Positions 1 through 10,382 of a stretch of 26,513 bases of DNA are shown one piece after another; position 1 is the stretch's first letter, and every line of letters starts with the position of its first letter. The notes beneath the pieces were generated by a model. It worked only from the letters and a program-made list of their open reading frames with translations, had not been told where the DNA came from and did no database searches. Source of the DNA: Arsenophonus sp052174535 (GTDB lineage: Bacteria > Pseudomonadota > Gammaproteobacteria > Enterobacterales > Enterobacteriaceae); contig JBQMRQ010000125.1 of the NCBI GenBank assembly GCA_052174535.1, forward strand, positions 1 to 26,513, written 5' to 3'. Made by a program: the position numbers and the translations under genes.

Positions 1-299
1 AAACACCCCTATGGATTTTTTAGTTTTTTTGAACCATTATATCAAGTAACTTACTTATATACATTTAGTTAATGTCGAAGTTTTGAGTAAATGGCGCCCG
101 GTAAACCGTTTAAAGTAGCGCAGAGATATTTCAACGCTGCCACGCTCCATTTCATATTTTTAACGAAGTGCGCTTTCTCCAATAACTCCTTACTTTTCCT
201 CAGGGTTGATAACGTGCTACTACACTACTGATTCCTAATGCGGATATATATGCAAGAATAGGAATGCAGTAGGATTTATCAAGTTATAGTTACAGTTAA

Positions 300-1400
300 A
301 AGGAAGAAGCCGAATGGCACTTTGCAAGATTTCTTCAACCGCTATTTTTGAAGAATAATTTAAACCATTAACCTTATTTAATATCTAGTCAATCATGACT
401 AATTAAGATATAAATGTATGGATATTAATTGAGTTACCAACCAGTTAAGTATACAAGAATAAAAGATACTAATTTTAATTATCTTATTTGTGTGCCACTT
501 GGCATACCCATGGGTTGCGCATAAGCGAGAAACAAAGCATTGAGTAGTGACTAGTTATTGTTTAAGAAAAAGCTAAAAGGGAGATGAGGCATAGCAAAGT
601 AATCTGTTGTTAGTACGAGTGCAGATAAAATATGAACCTGTTATGCTAACCACTGTTCGATAGTTTTAAAACCACATAATTTACAGGCTTTTGACTTATA
701 GCTTTGTTAAAAAAGATAGCGGTAGGGAAAACCGTTCAAGATAGACGTATCAGTATTGCAAACCTGGGAAACCCCATAGCACAAGTGTTACAACTAAACA
801 TTCGCTCTATAGATAGAGGAATTTATGAGTTGACAATTTTACCGTGTTTTCAATAAATTTACTTCAACTATCATAAAATAGTGAAAACTAATTTAGTTAG
901 GGGATATAGATCTAGGTAAATTACTCTCTTAATATATTTCCAGAGAAATAGAATTTCTCATCCTGTCCGTATTTTGTCAGGATATTAGGCCAATTATCTT
1001 TGTGTTTCCCTAAAATGAGGCTAAGAAGGCGTGGAATTATCCCTAGTTTTCTATAGGTGATGAATTTATTGGCAATTATACTGTTACTCATACTCCTAAA
1101 TGAGTTATATTCAGCGTTATCTGGTTGCTCTTTAGGGGGGCGTTGCTTAAAACTCCAGATAATCCTGAGCTAGAAGCAGGGATAATATTTTTGTGTAAAA
1201 AATGGGAACTTGAAATCTAAGTGCATTGCTATATGTCCTATTTTTGGTGTCATAAAATTTAGTCTGTCTATCCTTATTTATTTCGATAGAAAAATCATAA
1301 ATTGATCGCTTCGGATATACAGGTAATGCAAGATTTAAGTTATGTTTTATCTTCCTGATTTTATGCAGTTCACGCTTTCTAGAAGATTTATTTCGAGTTA
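300..1400 (+). pseudogene. Family A relic, copy A1 (unidentified protein, N-terminal half)
   Basis: Decayed coding DNA recognised only because it runs colinearly with copy A2 at about 6.08-7.03 kb. Anchors: a 15-base identity at 1053-1067 versus 6814-6828, and 20 of 21 bases at 1237-1257 versus 7004-7024, with a constant offset near 5.76 kb. A shared start-like ATG lies at 314 (6083 in A2). Aligned in the plus direction the two copies keep similar peptides (for example PIIFVFPK here and PVIFVFAK in A2, then IGDEF in both) once frameshifts are allowed, so the ancestral gene read on the plus strand. Stops and shifts occur every few tens of codons. I do not recognise the protein. The edges are approximate, and the first 300 bases show nothing I can name. 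Confidence 0.6.
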
Positions 1401-2648
1401 TCTAAATGAATTCCTAAAAAATTAATATCTCGTAAAATATATAGTAGTATTCATATTGTTAATATTCCCAATCAGCCTAACTAAGTTGCTTAATACCATA
1501 GTAAGCTAAGTTCATTCAATCATGTTTAATTTATTTTTAGAAAATTGGTAATATTGACCTCTATCTATATTAGCAATTTTATCATCAATGTCGGTTTGAC
1601 CGAATACTATAAGCCGATTGATATTCTCTTTTCCAGACTGATTTTTTAGTTTATTGCAGATAACGAATATACCTATTTGAAACTATGGTGTGGCGTCAAT
1701 CCTTATATGTAACGCTGACTACTATATTATTAGCATTTATCATGAGTGCACTTTATCGTAAATATAGATGTAAGCATTTATATTATATAGATTTTTCTGG
1801 CAACATAATATGTTGTGGTCTAACAGTATTCACTCTGCCTGGCAGAAAATATTTGGTCTGAAGAATTATTGAGCGAGTAAATTATTTATAATTCTCAAGG
1901 ATGGTTTAGGTTTACTATTGCAATTACTGTAAAATTTCGATGGATTTTCAAATTGGCCTTTAAAGTTCGATAAGAACGGTAATGGCATTCTCTATATCAT
2001 GCAAGTCAGGCGAATAGTAATGAGTGGGTAAGATATGAGGATATTATTGATCAAGACTTCAGCAGTCTTACTACTTACATCGCTATAGATCATATTGCTA
2101 GAATAAATATTAGAAGAAAAACTTAAAAACTATCAAGTTCTTCTACCAACTAAAATAAAGGTTACTTTTTATCTAATAATACAGCTGCTTTAGATGAAAC
2201 AGATAACTTTTTGTTCTTGATTAGTATCATGATGGGAATATTAGAAATATTATCTCATTCCAGTAATATTTTAAAAAAAGAATGATAATACCCTAACTCT
2301 TCGATTTCTACTTAGCACTGAAGCGCTTCAATCTTGTCGGAGCCTCACAGACAAAGAAAGAATTTAAATACTTCTAATTAAATAGTTAACTAAATCAGGA
2401 TTAGCGCTAAACTCGATATTTATCTTACTCAAGAGCTTAATATACATAGGCGCAATAGCACCACTAAAAATATTAAGGCATAAACCGATAATTTTGAGTT
2501 TGCAAAATCTGCCGATCGAAACATCATTTTCAAATTGCAACTAGTAAAAAATACCAGAACAGGATATCCTACGAGATTAATGAAAAAGATTATCCATCTT
2601 CTGCATACTCACCTATAAGATAGGTCAAATTAATTAGAAGATCAAAGA
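1401..2648. other. Decayed DNA, nothing recognised
   Basis: No open frame of useful length and no motif that I can name on either strand. Short peptides such as NWPLKFDKNGNG near 1.95 kb and AALDETDNFLF near 2.19 kb read like former plus-strand protein. They may belong to the 3' half of family A copy A1 in very diverged form, but I could not align them with A2, A3 or A4 convincingly. Confidence 0.35.
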
Positions 2649-3014
2649 TTGTATATTCAAGGCCTAATAGATGATTTATTCACTTATCTGGGCTGGATGC
2701 TATTTAGTATAAAATTCGTGAAGAGGATAGCTGCCTTAGAAAAGCTGGTATACCGTGCTGACACTAAACCTTCAAGTAAAAAGGAGATACTGGAATTATT
2801 TCTATCTGAAAGTAAAAAGTTTAAATTTTTGGCTGTTTGTGTTAAACGATCTACAAAATCCTTGACATCATGGTACCCTAATTATCTACACTGTGATAGG
2901 CTAATCACCTTTCCAGAACTGATAAACAAAATGAAATCTCTACAGAAATGCAGTTATGGATTATTCACTATATCTGCAATTTCATCAAAAATATATAGCT
3001 TAAAAGCACAATAA
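2649..3014 (+). pseudogene. Open fragment of 121 codons, unidentified
   Basis: This is the longest open stretch in the first 8 kb. It opens with TTG rather than ATG, the first ATG is only at about codon 17, and there is no convincing ribosome binding site, so I read it as a surviving piece of a longer gene. The product is basic and probably helical (segments such as KKEILELFLSESKKFKFL), has no membrane segment and no motif I know. Its first part, around LIDDLFTYLGW, loosely resembles the segment of copy A4 beginning DDRIYPIISGL, so it may be the end of family A copy A1; that link is weak. The next recognisable feature is the IS256 fragment 80 bases downstream. Confidence 0.3.
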
Positions 3015-3094
3015 AACCTTCATGTTCGACCCCGAAACCAATTTAATCGTGCGGTAAAATCAAAATCGACGGTAAAATGGCGCTGCATAAAATT

Positions 3095-3420
3095 TAAAAC
3101 TAGATTAGCTCAGCAGAATAACCGATGCTTATCCAGTCATATGGTGTTGAAATAGAAAGATTTATCGAGATATTTTCTACTATCCAGTAAATATCTATAA
3201 AATGATCTATATCATTAATGCCATCAAATCAGTTCATCAGTAGTTCTGCAAACTAACAAAAACTAAAGACTTATTCCCTAAAAACGGGAATAGTCTATTA
3301 AAGTTGCTTTAACTGGGGTTGATGAACGTAAAAGATAAATAGATAATGGATATCCATAAGTAAAATTTAACATTATTGCAGTTAGCTATTTACTTTGATG
3401 AGCAACTTAATAACATGATT
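3095..3420 (+). mobile_element. IS256-family transposase, C-terminal remnant (type 2)
   Basis: With frameshifts allowed, the plus strand reads in order YYPVNIYKMIYIINAIKSVH, LTKTKDLFPK, NSLLKLL, LGLMN and NLTLLQLAIYF. This follows the C-terminal third of the IS256/mutator transposases with the pattern YP.DIRK.IYTTNA.E..HRQFRKLTKTKG, SLLKLLY, W..PIQNWNLTLSQLAI.F. The region spans the end of the catalytic domain after the last acidic residue. The N-terminal two thirds are missing or unrecognisable, and the tryptophans of the W..P.QNW motif are lost. This is a different subgroup from the two relics at 11.4 and 22.3 kb. The fold family is clear; the edges are approximate. Confidence 0.8.
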
Positions 3421-3750
3421 CCCTCTAATTTTCCTATCGTGATAGGAATTTTGAACACTTCTATTCAACTATAATGATCCATTTTCTTTTTAGATTTTCT
3501 GAGTATTCTACACTATTGATTCTGTCTATTATTCTTATCCTCATTGAAACTCTCATCTTAAGGCTAGGAAGTAATAGTTATTTGGATTAATGCCATAACT
3601 CAAACAGATTATACTTCAATAATCGGTCAACTTTACTGATGATATATCTGTTTTACTATGTATGACTTAATCACCTTGACTTGTTTAAGATGGATTCGCA
3701 TTTATGAGATATTTTTCCTATTTAAGTATCTCACATTCTATCAGTTAACT
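3421..3750. other. Decayed spacer, nothing recognised
   Basis: Between the IS256 remnant and copy A3. No open frame, motif or clear repeat seen on either strand. It may carry the far 3' end of the minus-strand A3 copy. Confidence 0.3.
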
Positions 3751-4830
3751 AATTTCCTTAACGACAGCATTATAAAATCTTCTACTTAAAAAGGAAGTCT
3801 TCATGGGTATATTAGGATATGTTGGTAGTAAAAGTTGTTACTTTTCTTCTAGAATAATTTGTAGCTACATCTGCATTTCAATTTTTTATGATTTTAAACA
3901 ATCGTCTCCAAGACGAGATTTCCCTTATGGGTAAATAAAATAATCCTATATCATAGAATCTACTCAGACAGACTCTCAATTGACTGATATAACTGTCCAC
4001 ATTTTGAATCTGAAATTCTTTACCAATAATTCTCTGATTATCTAATTTTAATTGGGCGAGATAGTGATTAATTTATGGTTGCTGGCAAATATTTCGTACT
4101 ATTTAGCTTCATCCAAGTAAAAGATGAATTATTTATCAATAATTAGCTCAAGAAAACGGTTAAGACATTCTGCATTAAACTCTTTAAGAATTTTATCGCT
4201 TACATGATATCCTATCAATTAAGAGCACAATTTATTCTTTCCTTTTACTTTTCCTATCGCGTTTTCTAGTTTTTCTATGTGGAATATAACACTTCCCTTT
4301 AAAGGATTTAGAGGAAATGTTTCATTGATTTTAAGAGTACCACTTAGATTTATGTTAGCTGTCACCGCTAAAATAAGAAGAAGCAACGCTATTTAAACAT
4401 TACTTTTAAATCAATATCTATTTTTTACTGACTCCTATAAAGCCAACTATTCAACATGCATCACAGATAACTAAATCATTTATCCTTCTGATATAGTTTC
4501 GCTAAGGAGAGAGACTTACAGTAATATTGTTAAATGTTTTTCTGCAATCGTAAATTTTATAAAAATATCGTTAAACCCTAATGAATTTCTACAACTGGAA
4601 TTATGTTCATTATAATGATATGGGAAAAATAAAGTAAAATGAATTGATTCAATGCATGAATCGAGATTATCTAACAGATTATCACCGAGGCAACTAATGA
4701 AATACAATTTCATGTTGGTAGAGAGTGAGAGAAAAGTCTCTTTAATCTGTATGACTGTTTGCTTTTTTATGACAACCTCTGTAGAAAAAATCCTTCATGT
4801 AGTTATAAAGGATTTTTACCGATAACCTTT
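3750..4830 (-). pseudogene. Family A relic, copy A3 (C-terminal half)
   Basis: Read on the minus strand this stretch is colinear with the plus-strand copy A2 at about 7.21-8.25 kb and with minus-strand copy A4 at 18.66-19.86 kb. The clearest anchor is a 21-base block at 4465-4485 whose complement matches A2 at 7542-7562 with one mismatch. Aligned peptides shared by the copies include LISWLGGN/LISCLGDN, the run around CIESIHFTLFF, then (downstream, after frameshifts) a segment ending LQII. The longest open piece is 65 codons (4516-4713). Stops and shifts elsewhere rule out a working product. Function unknown. Lying head-on against A2, it forms a diverged inverted repeat about 2.4 kb apart. Confidence 0.65.
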
Positions 4831-6082
4831 GCCAATATAGTCCTATATCACCAATAGTTAAAAAGCAAGATATCGATGAAAAAACTGAATCAGTTAATTC
4901 ACTAACGATAAATATCGTTAGCTTTCATAAAGATTATTTATAAATTGATGTTATTATTACCCGAATCATTATTACATCTAAAAATATTTTTCCTGTAAAA
5001 ATTAATTGTGACACTGAAAACTATTTATCATTCAGGCATACGGCAATATGTAATAAAAAATAGTGGTCCAAGAGTAGATTATAGTTTACTTAATCCAAAA
5101 AAAACAATAATACGAAGAGGGATTAAAAGTATACAAAGCTTCAATATATGACGTTAATAAAGAAAAGAACGTGAACTCCATAACGTGCATCATCGTTATC
5201 ATCAGGCAACATAAGCACTACTACATAAGCACTACTAAAGTATAAATCAAAGAAAATGGATAAATAAAAACCATATTCTACAAATTAATCCCATCTGAAT
5301 ATCAATTATTTAGGGAACTTAATTACTATTTAATTGAAGAGTAAAGAGTATTCATTTTTTGCTAAAACAGATAAAATCTGTTTATTTGGTCTGTTGCAAG
5401 TTAAAGCTTTTAAAATAGTATTTTTTAATCTAACTCCATAATTTTATGGATTTAACCATAGTTTTATTTTAGTAAATCTCGTTTTTTCTATTTTACATAT
5501 TCTTTTTGACAATAATTTCATTACCTGTTTTACTCCTATTTTTAATAGCGTTAAGAGTACCCCTATCAACAGATATAATACATTTGTATAAATCTGTTTG
5601 CAGAAATCATTTTATCAGCACGTGGAAACCCTGGTTTTTCGGGTTTTACGGATCTTCATCTTCAGTCCCTTGTATATCCTTCGGTAATAGCCTTCTCAGT
5701 TTATAGTTCAACAAGAAAACAAATAATGCACCATATTAAAATACTTAGCCAAAATCTGACTAATATAGTGCCAAATCATCTCTTACTGCGTCAAAGTCTG
5801 CTACCAGTGTTGTTAAATACGTAGAGTTATAGTAATGATGTACAACTATTCCGCTCGATAATTCCGCAGTTTTAATGTTAATACCGGGATATTTAAGATA
5901 GTGCTAGAGATGTTTTACACTATACCATTCCCACTTTTATATTTTTAGATAAGTTCATTTTCTCTAGTAACATCAGTACTTGTGATTTCAAGTACACTGC
6001 CACTTCTTTCTGGCGCAGATATGCCGCAAAACCAGAAAACTACTTGGGATTTATTAGATCATAGTTGTGACATAACAGCCGG
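4831..6082. other. Decayed DNA before copy A2
   Basis: No gene recognised. An open plus-strand stretch of 66 codons at 5506-5706 has a hydrophobic start (LPVLLLFLIAL) but no ribosome binding site and no known motif; the minus strand there reads equally well (for example CIISVDRGTLNAIK), so I do not call either. A recent 14-bp duplication lies at 5209-5236. The last 300 bases may be the upstream part of family A, but A1 and A2 do not align clearly there. Confidence 0.35.
5209..5236. repeat. Perfect 14-bp tandem duplication
   Basis: ACATAAGCACTACT occurs twice back to back without a mismatch. In DNA this decayed, a perfect repeat suggests recent slippage duplication. No function is implied. 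Confidence 0.9.
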
Positions 6083-8250
6083 ATGACAGCGCTTCACAAA
6101 ATTTCTTCGATCGATTTTTTTAAAAAATACCTCACGCAATATAACATAGCATGTTTAATATCCAGACAGGCACGTGGGTTTACCGAAGACATTAAAACGC
6201 AGATGTTGATTAAATTGTTAACCATAAGTATAAGAGGTATAGAAGATACTAATTTCAATACTTGTTTGTGTTCCTACTTTAGGTATACCACGGATAAGTG
6301 TGTGAAATAAGACATCAAGTTGCAACCAGTTATTATTAAAAAAGCAAAGAAGATAGACTATAGTTAAAGTAATGTATTTTTAATTTGTAGTCGAATAAGA
6401 GATAATCCTGCTCTGCTAACCACTGCTCAGTAGCTTTGATGTCGCATGAACTGCAAACTTTTATTTACAGTTTTATCAGAAAATAGCAATAGAAACATTC
6501 ATGGATAGGCACACCAGTAGTATTGGAGACCCAAATCATCCAAGTCCGTAGGCAAGCATGCGCCATACAGATAGATTCGTTCAGGAATTGGCGCTTTTAC
6601 CTTATTTTTAAGAAATCTATTCTAGATATCATCAATAGTAAAAGTAACTTATACGGGAAGAGGTAACATATATTGGAGTATATTATTCTATAGATCTTTT
6701 TTGTTAATGAGGAATAAATGCTAATCTTGTTTGCATTCCTTAGGTCTCCCAGCCCAGTTATCTTTGTGTTTGCAAAATTGGGACAAAAATATAGATCATC
6801 CTTTAGTTCTATCATAGGTGATGAATTTTTTAGAAGGTATATTTACTCATTGCCTCAGTATAATTTGTATTTATATATCATCGATTTTAGCATGAGAGGG
6901 TGATCCACTGCTCTTAAAGTCATGGATAATCGTTACTATAAATCAATAATATTGTCTGATGAAAAAATTGAAGTTTTTAAAAGTCGAATATATTGTTATA
7001 TGGCCTATTTTTGATGTCATAAAAAATTCAGTGGCTTATATCGTAACCACTTTTAAGATAAAAATTGATCATAAAGCGCTTTGGATAAATGGGTGTATAA
7101 AACGGGAAATTACAAATAGTACCAATAATTTTCTGGTTTTATATTTTCGAAAAAACTTGCTACGAACCATTTAGATTATTCCCTAAAAAATTAGGATCTC
7201 TTGAAAAAGTTCCTGATATAAACTCATTATACTGTATAAAAGATTTTTGCTACAGCAGTTACGCATGAAAATAACCAGTCATACAGATCAAAGAGACTCT
7301 TTCCTGGCTCCCCACTAACATAAAATTGCATCTCATTAGTTGGCTCGGTGGCAATATGTTAGATGATCTTGATCTATGCATTGAAGCAACTCATTCCACT
7401 TTATTTTACTCATATTATGATACTGAACATCTTATCCGATGCTGATATTCATAGAGTTACAGCGATATCGTTGCAAATTCCCAATTGCAGAAAAATATTT
7501 AATAAATTTACTAGAAGTTCTCTGATAAAACTACATCATAAGGATAAATGGTTTAGTTATCTTCAATGTATATTAAATAGTTTAACTTTACCGTGAGTCA
7601 GCGAAACAAATAGATATTGATTTAAAAACAACGTTTAGATGGGGTTGCTTCTCCTTATTTATTTTGGCAGCGACATCTAATATAAATCTAAGTGGTATTC
7701 TTGAAATCAATAAAACATTTTCTTCTGAATCCTTTAAAGGAAAGTGTTATATTCCATAATAGGAAAAGTAGAAAATGCGGAAGAGGAGAAAGATAAAAAG
7801 AAAAACAAATTTCGCTTTTAATTAAAAAGAGTGTTCGTGAGCGATGAGATTCTTAAAGAATTAATGCACAATATGTTAATCGTTTTTAGTCGATTATTGA
7901 TAAAGAGTCCATCTTTTTTTTGGATGGAAGCAAATGATACGAAGCCTTTGTTAGCAAGCACAAAATTAGTTACCATTACCTAATAAGATTAAGTAATCAG
8001 AAAGTTATTGGTAAGGAATTTCAGGTTCAAAATATGAACAGTTATATCAGTTGATTAAAAGAATATTTGAATAGATTCAATGACGTAGGGTTATATTATT
8101 TACTGAATCATCTAGGCTGGGAATAGATTATTTGAATCATAAGAATTAAAATATAGACGTGGCTACAAATTGCTCTGATAACAGAGCAACAACCTTGCTA
8201 ACATTATCTAAAAATAGATAAAATATCTATTCTAATATTGAATTTATCTA
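6083..8250 (+). pseudogene. Family A relic, copy A2 (most complete copy, about 2.2 kb)
   Basis: This copy bridges the family: its first half (6083 to about 7.03 kb) matches A1 and its second half (7.21-8.25 kb) matches A3 and A4 on their minus strands. The 21 bases at 7542-7562 equal the complement of 19489-19509 in A4 exactly. Open pieces remain at 6083-6310 (75 codons, starting MTALHKISS), 6718-6903 and 7363-7596, in different frames, so the gene is broken many times. Joining frames suggests a protein of at least 700 residues, mixed helical, without obvious membrane segments and with peptides such as FSSESFKGK and GYKLL near the end. I do not recognise the family; a multi-copy secreted effector, toxin or mobile-element protein are all possible. 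It ends just before prlC and shows no sign of sharing its transcript. Confidence 0.6.
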
Positions 8251-8263
8251 TTGTAGCTACATC

Positions 8264-8298
8264 TTAATTACATCTCTTATTTATATTTAATTACATCT
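8264..8298. repeat. 12-bp direct repeat upstream of prlC
   Basis: TTAATTACATCT at 8264-8275 is repeated exactly at 8287-8298, two turns of helix apart (23 bp), 38 bases before the prlC start. The spacing would suit a regulator binding one face of DNA, but chance in AT-rich sequence is also possible. Confidence 0.5.
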
Positions 8299-8335
8299 AA
8301 CTTAAATAATAGATTACTTACAGGATATTTTTATT

Positions 8336-10378
8336 ATGATAAATCCTTTACTAACAAAATGTGTATTACCTCATTTTTCAACCATTGCACCGCAAGATGT
8401 GATACCTGCTATAAAAACCATATTAAACAGCTATCGGCAGATAATTGAGACCCTACTTAAAGAAAATAGTACTTTTAACTGGAATAATTTATGTCAACCA
8501 TTAGAAGAAGCTAACAATAAACTATCCCGAGCCTGGTCACCAGTTGCTCATCTCAATGATGTAAAAAACAACACTGAATTACGACAAGTTTATGATACCT
8601 GTTTACCTATGCTATCGAAATTTAGTACCTGGGTAAGGCAACATACTGGTCTTTACCAAGCTTATAAATCACTAAAAGATAGTGCTGAATTTGATACACT
8701 CAATGCAGTACAACGTAAATCAATTGAGAATACATTACGTGATTTTGAATTATCTGGTATTTCTTTATCAGCAGAAAAAAGGAAACGTTATGGTGAAATT
8801 GCTATTCAAATTGCCGAATTAAAAAATAAGTTTAGAAATAATGTGTTAGATGCAACGATGGGCTGGATGAAACTGATTAAAGATTACGATAAGCTAAATG
8901 GTATACCAGAAAGTGCTCTTTTAGCAGCAAAAGCATTAGCTAAATCTAAAGGAGAAGAAGGCTGGTTATTCACGTTGAATATGCCGAGTTATTTGGCAAT
9001 TATGACTTATGCTGATAATCATGAACTACGCCAAGAAATGCATTACGCATATAATACCCGTGCTTCTGATCAGGTACCAAATCCTGCCAAATGGAATAAT
9101 AGTAATATTATGGATAAAATTTTAACGTTACGTTATGAATTAGCTCAATTACTTGGTTTTAATAATTTTGCTGAAAAATCTCTAGTAACTAAAATGGCCG
9201 AATCACCTAAACAGGTTCTAGATTTTCTTACTAATCTCGCTCAACGAGCCTATAACCAAGGTAAAAAAGAGTTTACTGAATTGATACAATTTGCTAAAGA
9301 TCAGTACGGAATTAAGAAACTTGAGCCCTGGGATCTAATTTATTATAGTGAAAAACAAAAACAGCATAAATTTTCAATTGATCATGAACAACTACGGGCT
9401 TATTTTCCAGAACAACTGGTTATCAACGGTTTATTTAAAGTCATTAATCGAATTTATGGTTTAACAGTTAAAGAGCGCTATGATGTGGAGGTATGGCATT
9501 CCGATGTGCGTTTCTTCGAATTATATGATGAATGCAGTAATGTATGTTGTAGCTTCTATTTAGATCTCTATGCCCGAGAACATAAACGTGGCGGTGCCTG
9601 GATGAATCCTTGTGCAGGCAGATTAAAACATGCCGATGGCAGTTATCAAAAGCCTGTGGCTTACCTAACTTGTAATTTTAGTCAACCAGTTGATAATAAG
9701 CCCGCGCTGTTTACCCATAACGAAGTAATTACGTTATTTCATGAATTTGGCCATAGTTTACACCATATGTTAACCAAAATTGATGTAGCGGATGTTGCTG
9801 GTATTAATGGCGTGCCATGGGATGCTATCGAACTACCCAGCCAATTTATGGAAAATTGGTGTTGGGAGCCTAAAGCACTTGCTTTTATATCAGGTCATTA
9901 TGAAACAGGTGAACCTTTATCAAAATCAATGCTAGCTAACATGCTAGCAGCTAAAAATTATCAGGCCGCAATGTTTATTCTTCGTCAATTAGAATTTAGC
10001 TTGTTTGATTTTCGCTTACATACTGAATTTTTTCCAGGGAAAGGAGGTCAAATTTTATCAATATTAAAATCAGTTAAACAACAGATTGCTGTGGTACCTT
10101 CATTTGAATTTGATCGTTTTTCTCATGCATTTAGTCATATTTTTGCTGGTAGTTATAGTGCCGGTTACTATAGCTATTTATGGGCTGCTGTTTTAGCCGC
10201 CGATGCATTTTCACGATTTACCGATGAAGGGATTTTTAATCGCAGTACTGGGTTATCATTTCTTGATAATATTTTAAGTCGCGGTGGTTCAGAGGATCCT
10301 ATGGTTCTCTTTGAACGTTTCCGAGGAAGAAAACCTAAGCTGGATGCAATGTTACAAACTTATGGTATTAATGAATAA
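8336..10378 (+). CDS. prlC: Oligopeptidase A (M3 family zinc metallopeptidase)
   Basis: Cytosolic endopeptidase that degrades short peptides, including cleaved signal peptides, downstream of the main proteases. The 680-residue product has the same length as the E. coli protein as I remember it and aligns from MINPLL to YGINE. The M3 zinc site is intact: HEFGH at residues 469-473 gives both histidines and the catalytic glutamate E470, and E499 in ELPSQFMENW is the third ligand. The C-terminal substrate loop HAFSHIFAGSYSAGYYSYLW is present. One oddity: the residue after YSYLWA is alanine (618), where E. coli has aspartate and other M3 enzymes usually an acidic residue. The start follows a weak AGGA about 11 bases upstream. 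rsmJ begins five bases after the stop, the usual enterobacterial order, but is dead here. Upstream is family A debris. Confidence 0.97.
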   Translation: MINPLLTKCVLPHFSTIAPQDVIPAIKTILNSYRQIIETLLKENSTFNWNNLCQPLEEANNKLSRAWSPVAHLNDVKNNTELRQVYDTCLPMLSKFSTWVRQHTGLYQAYKSLKDSAEFDTLNAVQRKSIENTLRDFELSGISLSAEKRKRYGEIAIQIAELKNKFRNNVLDATMGWMKLIKDYDKLNGIPESALLAAKALAKSKGEEGWLFTLNMPSYLAIMTYADNHELRQEMHYAYNTRASDQVPNPAKWNNSNIMDKILTLRYELAQLLGFNNFAEKSLVTKMAESPKQVLDFLTNLAQRAYNQGKKEFTELIQFAKDQYGIKKLEPWDLIYYSEKQKQHKFSIDHEQLRAYFPEQLVINGLFKVINRIYGLTVKERYDVEVWHSDVRFFELYDECSNVCCSFYLDLYAREHKRGGAWMNPCAGRLKHADGSYQKPVAYLTCNFSQPVDNKPALFTHNEVITLFHEFGHSLHHMLTKIDVADVAGINGVPWDAIELPSQFMENWCWEPKALAFISGHYETGEPLSKSMLANMLAAKNYQAAMFILRQLEFSLFDFRLHTEFFPGKGGQILSILKSVKQQIAVVPSFEFDRFSHAFSHIFAGSYSAGYYSYLWAAVLAADAFSRFTDEGIFNRSTGLSFLDNILSRGGSEDPMVLFERFRGRKPKLDAMLQTYGINE

Positions 10379-10382
10379 ATAT

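Noticed and set aside
3077..3100. ATG followed by ALHKI, similar to the MTALHKISS start of copy A2, suggesting a fifth family A copy
   Set aside because: The similarity stops after a few codons and the sequence passes straight into the IS256 remnant, so it is most likely chance.
4786..4817. Perfect 10-bp stem (AAAAATCCTT/AAGGATTTTT) that looks like a bidirectional terminator
   Set aside because: It lies inside the stretch that aligns with coding parts of A2 and A4, where the stem is not conserved, so it is probably chance or part of a former gene.
6597..6815. Minus-strand open frame starting MIELKDDLYF
   Set aside because: Comparison of A1 with A2 preserves plus-strand, not minus-strand, peptides here.
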